Below are positions 5,368 through 16,400 of a stretch of DNA of 32,318 bases, in pieces. The translations under genes and the position numbers were made by a program. Source of the stretch: Bacteroidales bacterium (lineage in GTDB: Bacteria > Bacteroidota > Bacteroidia > Bacteroidales > F082); assembly GCA_017561025.1 (NCBI GenBank), contig JAFZDU010000114.1, positions 1-32,318 of the forward strand. The letters are read 5' to 3'. Numbering within the stretch: position 1 is the first letter of the stretch; the number at the start of each line of letters is the position of its first letter. The notes beneath the pieces were generated by a model. The model had not been told where the DNA came from and made no database searches. It worked only from the letters and a program-made list of their open reading frames with translations.

Positions 5368-6851
5368 TATTGAAACTTAAACAATTCCGAATCCGTCCTT
5401 GAAACATTCATCAGCGAATCAAACTCAGCCACCATTTCAGGATATTGGCCAGCCAAGTCATTTTGTTCCGAGGCATCTGTTGCAAGATTATACAGTTCTA
5501 TCTTTCCATCATTATGCACATCATACTTGACTGCTTTCCAGTCGCCTTTTCTTATTGCTTGACGACCATTATTTTCATGGAATTCCCAATATAAGTAATC
5601 ATGGATGCCTTGTCTGCCATGTCCAGTCAACACAGGAAGATACGATATGCCATCGACATTTTCAGGCACATCAGCACCGATAACATCAGCTATTGTAGGC
5701 ATAAAATCCCAAAAAGCAGATATATGTTCAGACCTTGTATTTTCCTTAATCACATTATTCCACCTCACTATAAATGGAACTCTTATACCGCCTTCATATA
5801 AATCGCGCTTGTAGCCACGGAGTTCTGCATTACTATCAAAGAAATCAGGATCGGCTCCACCTTCGAGATGAGGGCCATTGTCGGAGGTAAAAACTATTAT
5901 TGTATTATCAGCAATGCCAAGGCTATCCAATGTAGAACATATATCGCCCACTTGTCTGTCAAGTATCGACACCATTGCAGCAAAAGCCGCATGAGTATAT
6001 TGTTGGGAGCCATATCCTCCATTTTTATAATACATACCTTCGTCACAGCCAACATATGCTTTTTCTTTTTCAAGAGCCTCATTACCAACAAAAGGCAATA
6101 GTTCTTTTGCAGGAACTTTAAGTTCGGCATGAGGTATTACAGATGTATACCACATAAAGAAGGTGGTGTCTTTATTATCCTTTATAAAATCAATAGCTTC
6201 TTTATGAATCAAATAAGGGGCATAATCATTTTCATTTTTCCCTTCATTACCCATCAGCATCACTTTCTCGTCATTATGCCACAAATGATACGGATAATAG
6301 TTATGAGCCTGTCGTTGGCAATTATATCCAAAGAACTCGTCTACATTTTGGTTTTCAGGAGCACCTTCTGTTTGAGGAGCACCAAGCCCCCACTTACCGA
6401 ACACAGAAGTCTTATACCCATTATCCTTCAACATTTTAAAGATAGTATATGTTTCTGATGGCAAGGGATGCTGTCCTTCAACTGGCAGTTCCTTGTTACC
6501 TCTGATAACAGTATGACCAGTATGCTGACCTGTTATAAGACAGCTTCTTGAAGGAGCACTCACGGAAGATCCAGAATAATGCTGAGTAAAGAGCATCCCT
6601 TGTGATGCGAGTTTATCAATATTAGGAGTAGAGAACTTCGTCTGTCCCATACATGATAGATCTGCATAACCAAGATCATCAGCCAAGATAAAAATAACAT
6701 TAGGTTTATCTGATTTATCCTTATCATGCTGAAGCGACTCAACAAGCGTGATTGTAGCTATTGTAGGAACACATGATGACAACGTCATTGCCGTCAATGC
6801 AATGGGAGAAAGTTTCAGAAGTTTTTTTCTACTTTTGTAATTCATATACAT
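5367..6851 (-). CDS. Lipoprotein sulfatase, serine type (arylsulfatase family S1)
   Basis: A 494-residue type I sulfatase. The formylglycine motif reads S-A-P-S-R-S-C-L-I-T-G (Ser98 is the residue to be modified), so this is a Ser-type enzyme needing the anaerobic maturase encoded next. Asp58-Asp59 in ADDLG and the Asp-Asn of TSDNGPH are metal ligands. A lipobox LSSC (Cys27) follows a hydrophobic segment, so the enzyme is probably anchored to a membrane and faces the periplasm or the surface. The C-terminal part (IRKGDWKAVKYD, LYNLATDASEQNDLA) is typical of the family. The natural substrate, probably a sulfated host or algal glycan, cannot be read from the sequence. Two ATG codons are possible, at residues 1 and 3. 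Confidence 0.93.
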   Translation of the reverse strand: MYMNYKSRKKLLKLSPIALTAMTLSSCVPTIATITLVESLQHDKDKSDKPNVIFILADDLGYADLSCMGQTKFSTPNIDKLASQGMLFTQHYSGSSVSAPSRSCLITGQHTGHTVIRGNKELPVEGQHPLPSETYTIFKMLKDNGYKTSVFGKWGLGAPQTEGAPENQNVDEFFGYNCQRQAHNYYPYHLWHNDEKVMLMGNEGKNENDYAPYLIHKEAIDFIKDNKDTTFFMWYTSVIPHAELKVPAKELLPFVGNEALEKEKAYVGCDEGMYYKNGGYGSQQYTHAAFAAMVSILDRQVGDICSTLDSLGIADNTIIVFTSDNGPHLEGGADPDFFDSNAELRGYKRDLYEGGIRVPFIVRWNNVIKENTRSEHISAFWDFMPTIADVIGADVPENVDGISYLPVLTGHGRQGIHDYLYWEFHENNGRQAIRKGDWKAVKYDVHNDGKIELYNLATDASEQNDLAGQYPEMVAEFDSLMNVSRTDSELFKFQ

Positions 6852-6863
6852 TCAAGCTATTTT

Positions 6864-7220
6864 TTACAAAGATAAATATTTTATCAAAAGAATCTCATCA
6901 TCATTTATAAATCGATAAGCATAATCATAAACCACCCTATACTCCTCGCTTCTTTTCGTCTTGTAAATCGCTGTTATCAGATCGAAATTGAAAGCTTCAT
7001 CTATAAGTATCTGTTTCGCCACTATCGATCTATTATTACTCAACGACCTAAGTATTTCTCTATTACGCAACAATATCGCATTGACATCCTTAATAAGCAT
7101 TTCAGCATCTTTCCTATTCTTATAATGGTGGTTGTTACGGCAAATATCGTCACAGAATCTTTTATCAGAGCGACCCTGCAAAACTTCACCGCAGAACAGA
7201 CAGTTTTTTCTTTCCTCCAT
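6864..7220 (-). CDS. Small zinc-ribbon protein (DUF2116-like)
   Basis: A 118-residue protein starting at the ATG at 7218-7220. A longer frame is open back to 7337, but its first 39 codons only overlap the DUF4159 gene out of frame, and the protein-like part begins MEERKNCLFCG. Cys7, Cys10, Cys23 and Cys27 in CLFCGEVLQGRSDKRFC..C form a zinc ribbon; the RSDKRFCDDICRNN signature is common in small Bacteroidota proteins whose role is unknown but is presumed nucleic-acid or protein binding. The rest is helical and charged. The start is one codon-length away from the DUF4159 stop (7225), which suggests coupled translation in the argS unit. Confidence 0.75.
   Translation of the reverse strand: MEERKNCLFCGEVLQGRSDKRFCDDICRNNHHYKNRKDAEMLIKDVNAILLRNREILRSLSNNRSIVAKQILIDEAFNFDLITAIYKTKRSEEYRVVYDYAYRFINDDEILLIKYLSL
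6867..6874 (-). promoter_or_regulatory. Bacteroidota -7 box for the sulfatase unit
   Basis: The minus strand reads TATCTTTG, 15 bases before the sulfatase ATG. It lies within the last codons of the zinc-ribbon gene upstream, so the leader is very short and the sulfatase pair can be transcribed apart from the argS unit. No -33 element is seen. Confidence 0.65.
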
Positions 7221-7224
7221 CACT

Positions 7225-7872
7225 TCAGTTTGAAAAGACGTACTCGATGATATTAGCTCCCATTTTAAGAGCTTTAATACGTGTCTCTTCAGAGTCGTAA
7301 TGAACCCTTTGGTCCTCCCATCCATCACCAAGGTCACATTCGTATGTAAGCAGACATACTATTCTTTCTTCATATATCAACACAAACGCTTGAGGCGCCT
7401 TATTGTCATGTTCATGTATTTTAGGCAATCCATCTGGAAACGAATATGGCTTTTGGAAAACAGGATGTGAATAAGGCAGTTCAACCCACTGCAGCTCTGG
7501 GAAAACCTTCTGCATTTGACTCATCGCAAAATCCTTAATTCCATAATTATCATCTATGTGAAGGAAGCCTCCTGCAATCAGATAATTTCTGATATTCTCA
7601 GCTTCACTATCATTAAAGACCACATTGCCATGGCCTGTCATATGGACAAAAGGGTAATTGAAAATATCTGGACTGCCTGCATCGACTGTTGCGATATTGG
7701 TGCTTATATCTGTATTTATAGATTGGTTACAGAACTTTACCAAATTTGGCAGAGATGTAGGGTTGGAATACCAATCCCCTCCACCTCTATATTTCAGCAA
7801 TGCTATCTGTGTCTTTTGCGCAAACACACTATAAGACATCAGCATAAAAATCAAAACAAGTATTTTTTTCAT
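7225..7872 (-). CDS. DUF4159 domain-containing exported protein
   Basis: A 215-residue protein with a signal peptide (residues 1-18, MSYSVFA then Gln). The mature part starts TQIALLKYRGGGDWYSNPTSLPNL and contains FVHMTGHGNVVF, AGGFLHIDDNYG and FPDGLPKIHEHD, which are hallmarks of DUF4159. The domain is thought to be related to class I glutamine-amidotransferase-like folds, and in many Bacteroidota it sits near MoxR/aerotolerance-type gene sets; its activity is unknown. Here it lies after rsmE with a 28-base gap and just before the zinc-ribbon gene, as part of the argS unit. Export to the periplasm is inferred from the signal peptide. Confidence 0.88.
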   Translation of the reverse strand: MKKILVLIFMLMSYSVFAQKTQIALLKYRGGGDWYSNPTSLPNLVKFCNQSINTDISTNIATVDAGSPDIFNYPFVHMTGHGNVVFNDSEAENIRNYLIAGGFLHIDDNYGIKDFAMSQMQKVFPELQWVELPYSHPVFQKPYSFPDGLPKIHEHDNKAPQAFVLIYEERIVCLLTYECDLGDGWEDQRVHYDSEETRIKALKMGANIIEYVFSN

Positions 7873-7900
7873 AAATCAGGTTTAAGGTTTCAGTTTCAAA

Positions 7901-8608
7901 TCATTTCATCTGGTTAATCAGTTGTATTGTATGGCAAGCCACAATAGCAGCCGTCTCTGTTCTAAGGCGAGCTTCACCAAGACTTACAGGAATGAATCCG
8001 TTTTCTTTCGCGAGCACAACTTCCTCTTTGCTAAAGTCACCTTCTGGTCCTATCAATACGACAACGTTTTCACCTTTTTTGTATAGGTCGCAAAGCTGTT
8101 CTTTCACGTCATCATCAATCCATGCAATAAATTTCTGTCCTTCGAAATCCTGTTTAACCAACTTATCGAAAGGCACCATTTCTTCTATCACTGGCATTTT
8201 TGACTTGACGGATTGCTTCATTGCCGACACCACTATTTTCTTGAAACGTTCTACGTTAGCGACGCGACGTTCTGAGTGGTATGATGCAAAAAGTTTCACC
8301 TCATCAATTCCTATTTCTGTGGCTTTCTCGAGGAACCATTCCGTTCTCTCATTGAGTTTAGTAGGAGCTATCGCGATAGAAAGTTTAAAGTCTCTAATGT
8401 CATAACCGTTTCTTTGGTTAGACAGATCAGCCATAGCTCTTTTAGGATGAGCGTCGATGAGTTCAGCATCAAACAAAGAACCATTTCCATTGGTGACGCA
8501 GAAACAATCTCCCTCCTTCATGCGAAGCACCTTAACTATATGCTTAGATTCTTCTTCAGGAAAGGAGATTATTCCTATTTGTGCGTCAGGCAGATAAAAG
8601 ACATTCAT
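7901..8608 (-). CDS. rsmE: 16S rRNA (uracil-1498-N3)-methyltransferase RsmE
   Basis: A 235-residue SPOUT-class methyltransferase that uses S-adenosylmethionine to methylate N3 of U1498 in 16S rRNA within the assembled small subunit. The N-terminal part is a PUA-like RNA-binding domain (IVKVLRMKEGD). The C-terminal trefoil-knot motifs are clear: LIGPEGDFSKEE at about residues 182-193 and SLGEARLRTETAA at about 208-220, which bind the cofactor. The length is normal for the family. It sits 14 bases after argS on the same strand, so the two translation-related genes are probably cotranscribed. Confidence 0.95.
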   Translation of the reverse strand: MNVFYLPDAQIGIISFPEEESKHIVKVLRMKEGDCFCVTNGNGSLFDAELIDAHPKRAMADLSNQRNGYDIRDFKLSIAIAPTKLNERTEWFLEKATEIGIDEVKLFASYHSERRVANVERFKKIVVSAMKQSVKSKMPVIEEMVPFDKLVKQDFEGQKFIAWIDDDVKEQLCDLYKKGENVVVLIGPEGDFSKEEVVLAKENGFIPVSLGEARLRTETAAIVACHTIQLINQMK

Positions 8609-8622
8609 CTTTTTATGTTTTA

Positions 8623-10434
8623 TTACATTTTATTTGGCATTGAAATTCCCAACAGGCCAGAAGCATTACGGAGCAGTCTCGCTGTCATGTCTGCCAATTG
8701 AAGTCTAAACTCTCTACGTTTGACGTCATCTTCTTTCATAATGCTACATTCTTGATAGAACTGGTTGAAGTCTTTTGCCAAGTCATAGATATAGTTAGCT
8801 ATCATAGCTGGGCTTCTATTGATAGCAGCCTGTTCTAATACTGAAGGCCAGTTATATATGTTAACCAGCAACATTTTTTCTTTAGGCTGCAAGTCGTCAA
8901 CAGGGATTTCTTCTCCGAATGTAATGCCGTTTTCCAAGGCTTTACGAATCACTGAGCTAATACGAGCATGTGTATATTGAATGAACGACGCAGTATTGCC
9001 GTTGAAGTCGATAGATTCTTGAGGATCGAAGAGCATTGTCTTCTTAGGGTCAACTTTAAGTATGAAATATTTCAAAGCTCCAATACCAATCATATCATAC
9101 AATTTGTTTGACTCTTCTTCGCTAAGTCCGTGAGCTTTGCCGAGTTCTTCTGATACAGCCTTAGCAGTTCTTACCATTTCATCCATCAAGTCATCTGCGT
9201 CAACCACTGTACCTTCACGAGATTTCATCTTACCATTTGGCAATTCAACCATACCGTATGAAAGATGTTCGATATCGTTACCCCATTCACGGCCTAATCT
9301 GACGAGGACACGTTTTAACACATCAAAGTGATAATTTTGTTCATTACCTACGACGTAAATCAATTTCTTAGGCTGATATTCTTCATAACGCAACTGAGCT
9401 GTACCCAAATCCTGAGTCATATATACTGATGTTCCATCTTTACGGAGCAAGAGTTTTTCATCAAGACCTTCGTTTCTCAAGTCACACCATACAGAGCCAT
9501 CTGGTCTTCTATACAAGACTTCACTGTCAAGGCCTTCATTTACGAGTTCCTTGCCAAGGAGATATGTCTGTGATTCATAATAAATCTTTTCAAATGATAC
9601 GCCGAGACGATCGTAAGTCACATCGAATCCATCATAAACCCATTGGTTCATTGTTTCCCACAACTGACGAATATCCTTATCGCCCGCTTCCCATTTTCTA
9701 AGCATCTCACGTGTCTCTTGCATCAAAGTCGAGTTTTCTTCAGCTGTTGCCTTTGCCTTATCTTTTTCTTCATCGCCAAGCTCATCATAATTTGATGGAA
9801 GCAACTGTTTCACCTCTTCCTTATAGTGTTTATCAAACAAGACGTAGAAGTCACCAATCAAGTGGTCGCCTTTTTTACCTGTTGATTCAGGAGTACAGCC
9901 ATCACCCCACTTTTGCCATGCTATCATACTTTTGCAGATATGAATACCTCTATCGTTAACAAGATTAACACGAACGACATTTTCACCGTTAGCTCTTAAA
10001 ATTTCAGATACGCTCCATCCGAGCAAGTTGTTACGTATATGTCCAAGGTGCAATGGTTTGTTGGTATTAGGAGACGAGTATTCAACAACTATAGGATTAC
10101 CTTGTACTTCTTTTCTTCCGAACAATTCCTTTTGATGATTCTCAGCAAAGAATGAAAGCCAATAGTTATCAGATACCAAAAGGTTAAGGAATCCTTTAAC
10201 CACATTGTATTTTGATACAATATCACTCTGAGCCACTATTTCTTTTCCAAGTTCATCAGCCATGACTTCTGGAGATTTCTTTGAGATTTTCACAAATGGG
10301 AAAACCACAATAGTCACATCACCTTCGAACTCAGAGCGAGTCTTCTGAAAATTAACTTGTTGTACAGGTGGTTCCTGTCCATATAACTTTGTAAAAGCAT
10401 CGACAAAAAGTTGTCTTAAAATTCCTTCTAACAT
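8623..10434 (-). CDS. argS: Arginyl-tRNA synthetase
   Basis: A 603-residue class I aminoacyl-tRNA synthetase that charges tRNA-Arg with arginine using ATP. The N-terminal additional domain occupies about residues 1-110. The HIGH signature is PLHLGHIRNN (about 127-136), and the KMSKS-equivalent loop is GKMKSREGT (about 400-408), in the noncanonical form common in bacterial ArgS. The anticodon-binding domain ends LRLQLADMTARLLRNASGLLGI. Length and ends are complete. The ATG at 10434 lies 26 bases after a TATCTTTG -7 box. It leads a unit with rsmE, the DUF4159 gene and the zinc-ribbon gene. Confidence 0.97.
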   Translation of the reverse strand: MLEGILRQLFVDAFTKLYGQEPPVQQVNFQKTRSEFEGDVTIVVFPFVKISKKSPEVMADELGKEIVAQSDIVSKYNVVKGFLNLLVSDNYWLSFFAENHQKELFGRKEVQGNPIVVEYSSPNTNKPLHLGHIRNNLLGWSVSEILRANGENVVRVNLVNDRGIHICKSMIAWQKWGDGCTPESTGKKGDHLIGDFYVLFDKHYKEEVKQLLPSNYDELGDEEKDKAKATAEENSTLMQETREMLRKWEAGDKDIRQLWETMNQWVYDGFDVTYDRLGVSFEKIYYESQTYLLGKELVNEGLDSEVLYRRPDGSVWCDLRNEGLDEKLLLRKDGTSVYMTQDLGTAQLRYEEYQPKKLIYVVGNEQNYHFDVLKRVLVRLGREWGNDIEHLSYGMVELPNGKMKSREGTVVDADDLMDEMVRTAKAVSEELGKAHGLSEEESNKLYDMIGIGALKYFILKVDPKKTMLFDPQESIDFNGNTASFIQYTHARISSVIRKALENGITFGEEIPVDDLQPKEKMLLVNIYNWPSVLEQAAINRSPAMIANYIYDLAKDFNQFYQECSIMKEDDVKRREFRLQLADMTARLLRNASGLLGISMPNKM

Positions 10435-10459
10435 ATTAGTCCTATTTAATTTTGAGGCA

Positions 10460-10467
10460 CAAAGATA
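10460..10467 (-). promoter_or_regulatory. Bacteroidota -7 box for the argS unit
   Basis: The minus strand reads TATCTTTG, 26 bases before the argS ATG and 19 bases after the stop of the RHS gene. No terminator is visible in the 51-base gap, so read-through from the RHS operon may add to argS transcription. Confidence 0.7.
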
Positions 10468-10485
10468 ACAAAAATAACGGTAATT

Positions 10486-13400
10486 TTATTGATTATTAAA
10501 AAATAAAGTCTTGAACAAACTATAACTAAAAGGGAACACCACCACTTCTTCCATATATGGTTTCGGATAGCAATCCAAGATTTCTCCAGGAATCAGTGCG
10601 AAAACATTACCCACCACATATATCCTAGAGTTTTCGACATATGCCTTCAAAAATTCATACGTGTATTCAAAATCCTGAGCTTCACCATATTCAGACAACA
10701 TTTCCTGCATTATGCTATCTTTAATCTCTTGCCCTCTTTGTTTAATTGCATTATCCGCAAATTGCGTATCACACACCTGTGACACAAGCAACCTTCCTGC
10801 TATACATCCAAGCATTTTCAAGTCGAAGCCCACATCCTTGAATCTCATAGATTCCAGAAAAGGCTTGCCACTGAACAGACATCCCATGCCATGAGCCGCA
10901 AGCGCAGTCATAGAGTTACCAAGTTCCTTATTATAACAAGCATCCATCAATCTCTCGCCATAATGTTCATCTGTCGGTGCAGTGAAATATGTATTCATAA
11001 AACTTTTCACCAAAGAATTCCCAATACCATAATAAAAAGAAGACCTTACGCTATTCCAATTGTCTCCTGTAAACTTAAAGGTACCATCACCGACTAGAAC
11101 CATTTGATTTACGCCTGAAGATACTCCTCCCATCACAGTCTGCATCCCGACTTGAAGCAGCCATGAACCACCCATCGTATACTCGGTCAAAAAGCCCTTT
11201 GCAAATCCAACTCCGAACAACAACCCGGCTTCTCCCCACGAGTCGATATTATTGGCATTTAACAGTACATTAACCGCACCTCCAACAAGACCAAATGCAA
11301 GACCTTCTACTGTTTCTCCCGTCGGATCATTATATTTCAATGGGTTGTTCAAACAATAGCTGTATCTATTGAAATTCTGGGCTAGTTGAGGAATCTGTAT
11401 GTTATTATCAGGACTCAACATCATAGACATCTTAGAATCATACATTCTACCGTTCATGTTAATAAGTCCAAACTCCGGAATATGCTCATGCCCCGTAAAA
11501 CCTCTGTCAAACATCAACGACTTTTCCACACCACTATAACCCCAATCATTTGGATTTCTAAGATTACCCCACACGTCAAAGCTGCGTTCTTGAACAACGA
11601 AGCCATCCTCGTCAGTTATGGCATTCCATGATCCAATATTATCTTTATGAATGTAATAAAAAGACTTATGTCCTTTGTCATCCGTAACACAAACTGCAAA
11701 CACACCATCCGGACCATTCACAAATGTATATGACTTTTGTAAACCTTCTTCTTCCACAAACTCACAATCACCAACATACGTTTTGGCACGAACAACACCA
11801 TCTGCTTTAGACTTCATATAAACTCTATTATTGTCATATCCATAAAATATCTCCAACATATCTTCATCTTTATCAATAGACAATACATTGTCAAACGAAG
11901 AATAGCGAATATCCTGCTGAAAGCCCAAAACCAACTCTGCATCATCAGTCTTTGCTTTGACAATTGCATTAGGTTTTGAACTATCATATGCCGCTGAATA
12001 CAGCACCCTAACATCATCCACTTCTTTCTCACAAATATTACCATAATTATCGTATATCGTCCTACCACTATCCCATCCATTCAATCTTGTTTTGACCAAT
12101 CGGTCCAGATTGTCATATTCAAACTCTTCAACAAGCCTTCCGTGAGCCGAATTCGATCTAAGTATCACATTCCCATAACTATCATAAACATATTTCAAAT
12201 CCATAATCACCTCATTCATGCCCATAGCATATATATTATCCACCAGAAAAGTCTTAGGATTATATTTGTATGACGTTTTTACACCATTACCATAACAGCA
12301 TTCAGTTATGTTACCATTGGAATTCGTCCCCTTTGTTTTCCATAATAGTTCATCAGTGTCAGCATCCCTAATTTCTTTTTCAAAACCAGAATTCGAATAT
12401 ATTTTTGAAATACTCAAACCTGAAGGATACATTATTGACGACACTCTATTTGCAGCATCATAAGCATATGATGTATTATAGCACACACCATTTATTGTCT
12501 CAGCAACGTGTATCAGCCTTAATTTTTCATCATACTCATAAGCCACCTGATGATTATCGGAAGTGACTATTTTTTTCAACAATCCTTTTTTGCCTTTAGC
12601 ATTATCATAGCACCACCGCACCGACAACTCTCTTCTTGATTTTCCATCTATATCATGCCTGCCTATCATTCTTCCAGAAGCATCGTATTTGAATTCCATG
12701 ACACCATTGTTAGGTGTTGTTATTTTCATAATATCACCAAAAGCATCATATTCATATAGTACATCACCATAATTCGGATCTCGCAAGGACTTTCTATTTC
12801 TGCAATTATCGTATGTAACAGACACTTTGGTTTTAACATCCTTACCTATCTGCGCAGATTTAATCAGGCCATCACTATAATATTCATATTCCACCTTATT
12901 CCCGTCAGTATCTTCCGTTGTCACAAGCCAATCCATTACGTTATACGTATCTTTCTTGTAACGAACACTTCCATCGTATGACAAAGTTTCCACAATTACA
13001 TCATTACCATTATACGATATTTTGTTTTCAAGTCCATGCGGATAACTTACACTGACAATCCTATTATACTCATCATATACATTTACCACGTACAATATTT
13101 CATCATTTTCGTAATATGGCAAACTTGTTTTTACAACATTACCGAAGTCGTCATATAATTTATCAACAAAAACAGCATTCCCGTTTATATCATAGGTAAG
13201 CCTTCTCAACTCCATTCCCGATTTATGATAAAAGACCAAAGTTTCAGCATTGCCAGAACTTTTCTCCCAGCAATAATACGAAGCTCCTTCAGGTGCACAA
13301 TCATGATTCAAAGACCATCGTATAGCCTTTGCGTTCTGTGTGCCATCCGGCAAAGTAACAACATCATCGACACCTGTAGGATTGATATCACTTACAGTTT

Positions 13401-16400
13401 CAAAACCATTATAATCCAATGTCGACTTCAACAGCCCATAATTCTCATCATACTTGCAGTTCACATCCACATCCAACTCATTAGTTGTCCTAACTTTATA
13501 ACGATATGACTCATCATATTTATAAGCCACAGTCTTCGTATGCTCTACAGATGGTGAAGACATCGTTTTTCTAACCACATTGCCAACTTTATCATAAACA
13601 TATTCTATTGTCATTAGCAACGGATCGGAATAATCATCTTTCAGATTAGGCAATTTTATCTCTTTAACAACATTAGTAGGAATATTTTCATCATACGAAA
13701 ACACATTCGTAGTGCCCACCAGTTCATTATTTCTATCGTAAGAGCTTTTATACACTGCCTTAGGACGATTGATTATCCAGTTACTAATATCATTATCATA
13801 TACTGTATATGTCTCAGACACATACTTGCAATCATAAGGAGTTACTGCAGATATATTATCTGTAATTCCCATTGCATTTCCCGCAGCACTTACGACATTT
13901 TCATACATGCCATTATTCTGAATATCTGTATCGAAAATTTCTTGTGTAATTGTAAACCGCTCTATATCTCCTTTTCGGTCAAAATTATACTCAAGTTCAT
14001 AATCCATTGTTTTATGAGGATATATTACTTTATTATTTGATGCACACACATATTTGTCGAAGACCAACATCTTCTCTTTAAGAATCTTGTTTTCTCCATA
14101 ATAGACTCTGACAACTGATGGCATATTAAGAGAATATTCCTTCATCACATTGTAATCAAAGCTCTGCTCCTGTTTTTGAATCAGATTACCATTGACATAG
14201 TTACGTGAAGTAACTTTTTCAAAACCTATAAACCCATGTCCTTTTGCATGAATCAGGGCATTATGGTATTTATATTCCGAGACCACAGACGTTCCATTCA
14301 CATTATATATAGTATCAGACCTCAGAGCTGAAATAGGGACAGAGCTTTTCCTGATATCATAAGCCGCAAGTTTATTGTCACAGGTGTAGAACTGATTATC
14401 TTTATTACACTTTTTATGCATCAAGTAATCATATGAAAAGCCTCTCGAATTACCCATTCCATCAACAATTCGCTCAACACCATAATAAGACGAATTAGGA
14501 TATAATGACGTAAGATATGCCTTTTGCGAACTCAATGGCGAAGGTGGAAGGCACGACAGAACAGACACATTTTCTTGCGCCAGGAATCTTCCTATATGAA
14601 TCGTCTGATGAGAATAATTGATTGGCATATAATACCTTTTTTCATATGCAAATCCGATAGCGTTATCAGATTTAACATATGGCATCAGGCCCAGTTCAAG
14701 ATAATAATTACCCGCCATATTTCTAAACACGCCTACATCCGAAACACCATCTCCATCAAAATCGGCCGTCCTGATTGTAACATTTGGCTTACCTAATTCC
14801 TTTAATGAATATTGGTACTTATCCTTATTGCCCAAGACCACCGAACTTAATAAATATGTGCTGTTACACGACAAAGGTTCTGCAAAATTATTACCTTTTG
14901 AGAATGCAATATTCCAATATGTCTTTGGATCATAATAAAGCATATCTATTTTACCATCACCATTGAAATCATTAGGAAATGGATATATATCTTTCGTCAT
15001 GCACGTACCATGAGAATACAGATACATATTTGCAGTAGTGCTGAATTTATATATCTTGTATCCGTCATGCGTCAATGCCAATATATCAAGCATGCCGTCA
15101 CCGCTAATATCCATTGCAATATAGTTGATGTCTTCACCATTTATTGCCTCACTACCTTCTATTGTCCGTTCCAAAATATTTCCATTCTCATAATATACAT
15201 ACGAAGCCAAATTGTCATTATCACTTCCATTATAAGCATCCAAAACAATGACATCGTTCCTATCATTATGCATAAAACGTCCAGCCAGCAAAACAATATT
15301 TTTCTCGTACTTAAAAGTTTTCTTTTTAACAAAACCCCCTTTTTCCAGGATATAGAAATGTGCGTTAACCTGCATTCCTTCATAATTCTGAGCATTATAA
15401 TCTATTTCATATGGTATGATATCATCAACACCATCGCCATTCAAATCAACAATATATATCCATTCCAGATTTTTTGAAAGCTTAAGTTTAGTCATGGGTT
15501 TTTCCTGAAAGCCACCATCGCCATTATTCAGATACACCTCTGCTTCGATATCGTCAGGATATGTATTCTGAATTTTATATGGTACCATCAACACATCCGA
15601 AAAACCATCTCCATTAAAATCACCTACAAATGGCACTTTGCTAAACACATTTTTATCAAGCTGATACATTTGAAAACTTGACGATGATGGATAGTGTTTC
15701 TTTTCATCATTCCATATTATCCTTGTAGGATTGATTTTATCCTCTCCAACATTAAGTGTTATAGATTTAAGCCTATAGTGTATAAAATAACTTCTTCCAT
15801 ACATGCCTGGCTTATGATAGTCCAAAGAATAATCATAGACAATCTTTCCTGTATAGTTATTGGTAACCTTAACATTTTTCAGAATTCTCTTGCTAAGCAT
15901 TTTATTGCCGTTTACATATACAAAAATTACATCATCATTTTTATTTTCATAATGAAATGAAACCCTATATGCAGGAGCAACATTAGCCTTATCATTTAAT
16001 GTATATTCTATGTTGTTAATATAAATCTCACCATTCTCATTGTTTTTATCATAACTGAAAAGTATTGCATTGCCATTTCTATCGGAAATCTTACTCAACA
16101 TCCATTTGATTACTATATCATTATCTTTCATAGCTTCTATTTTAGAATCGAAAGTGTTGCCATATTCCCATATAGTACCGTCGCTTTTCCATACAGTAAA
16201 ACTATGCGGACTCTTCCTGTTTATAGCATGAGCCACTATTTTGTCAAAATTATCTATCTCCGTCTTATACTCAGACTTATCTTCTCCATATTTACCGCCA
16301 ACAAGCATCAGACGTTGTCCGTCCAGAGCAAATCTGTCATTTACAAAATTCACGTCTGTAACATTTCCATCATGATACACAGTCTGTCCAACACGTTCTA

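Noticed and set aside
7221-7337. Upstream extension of the zinc-ribbon gene
   Set aside because: These 39 codons overlap the DUF4159 gene out of frame and do not resemble the family; the ATG at 7220 gives the normal N-terminus.
11315-14300. Internal repeats of the RHS gene as a DNA repeat array or CRISPR
   Set aside because: The repetition is at protein level (YD repeats) with diverged DNA and no regular spacers.
15010-15477. A 155-codon plus-strand frame antisense to the FG-GAP region of the RHS gene
   Set aside because: It has no promoter, is rich in Ile/Tyr/Cys as expected from the complement of AT-rich code, and lies wholly opposite a clear protein domain.
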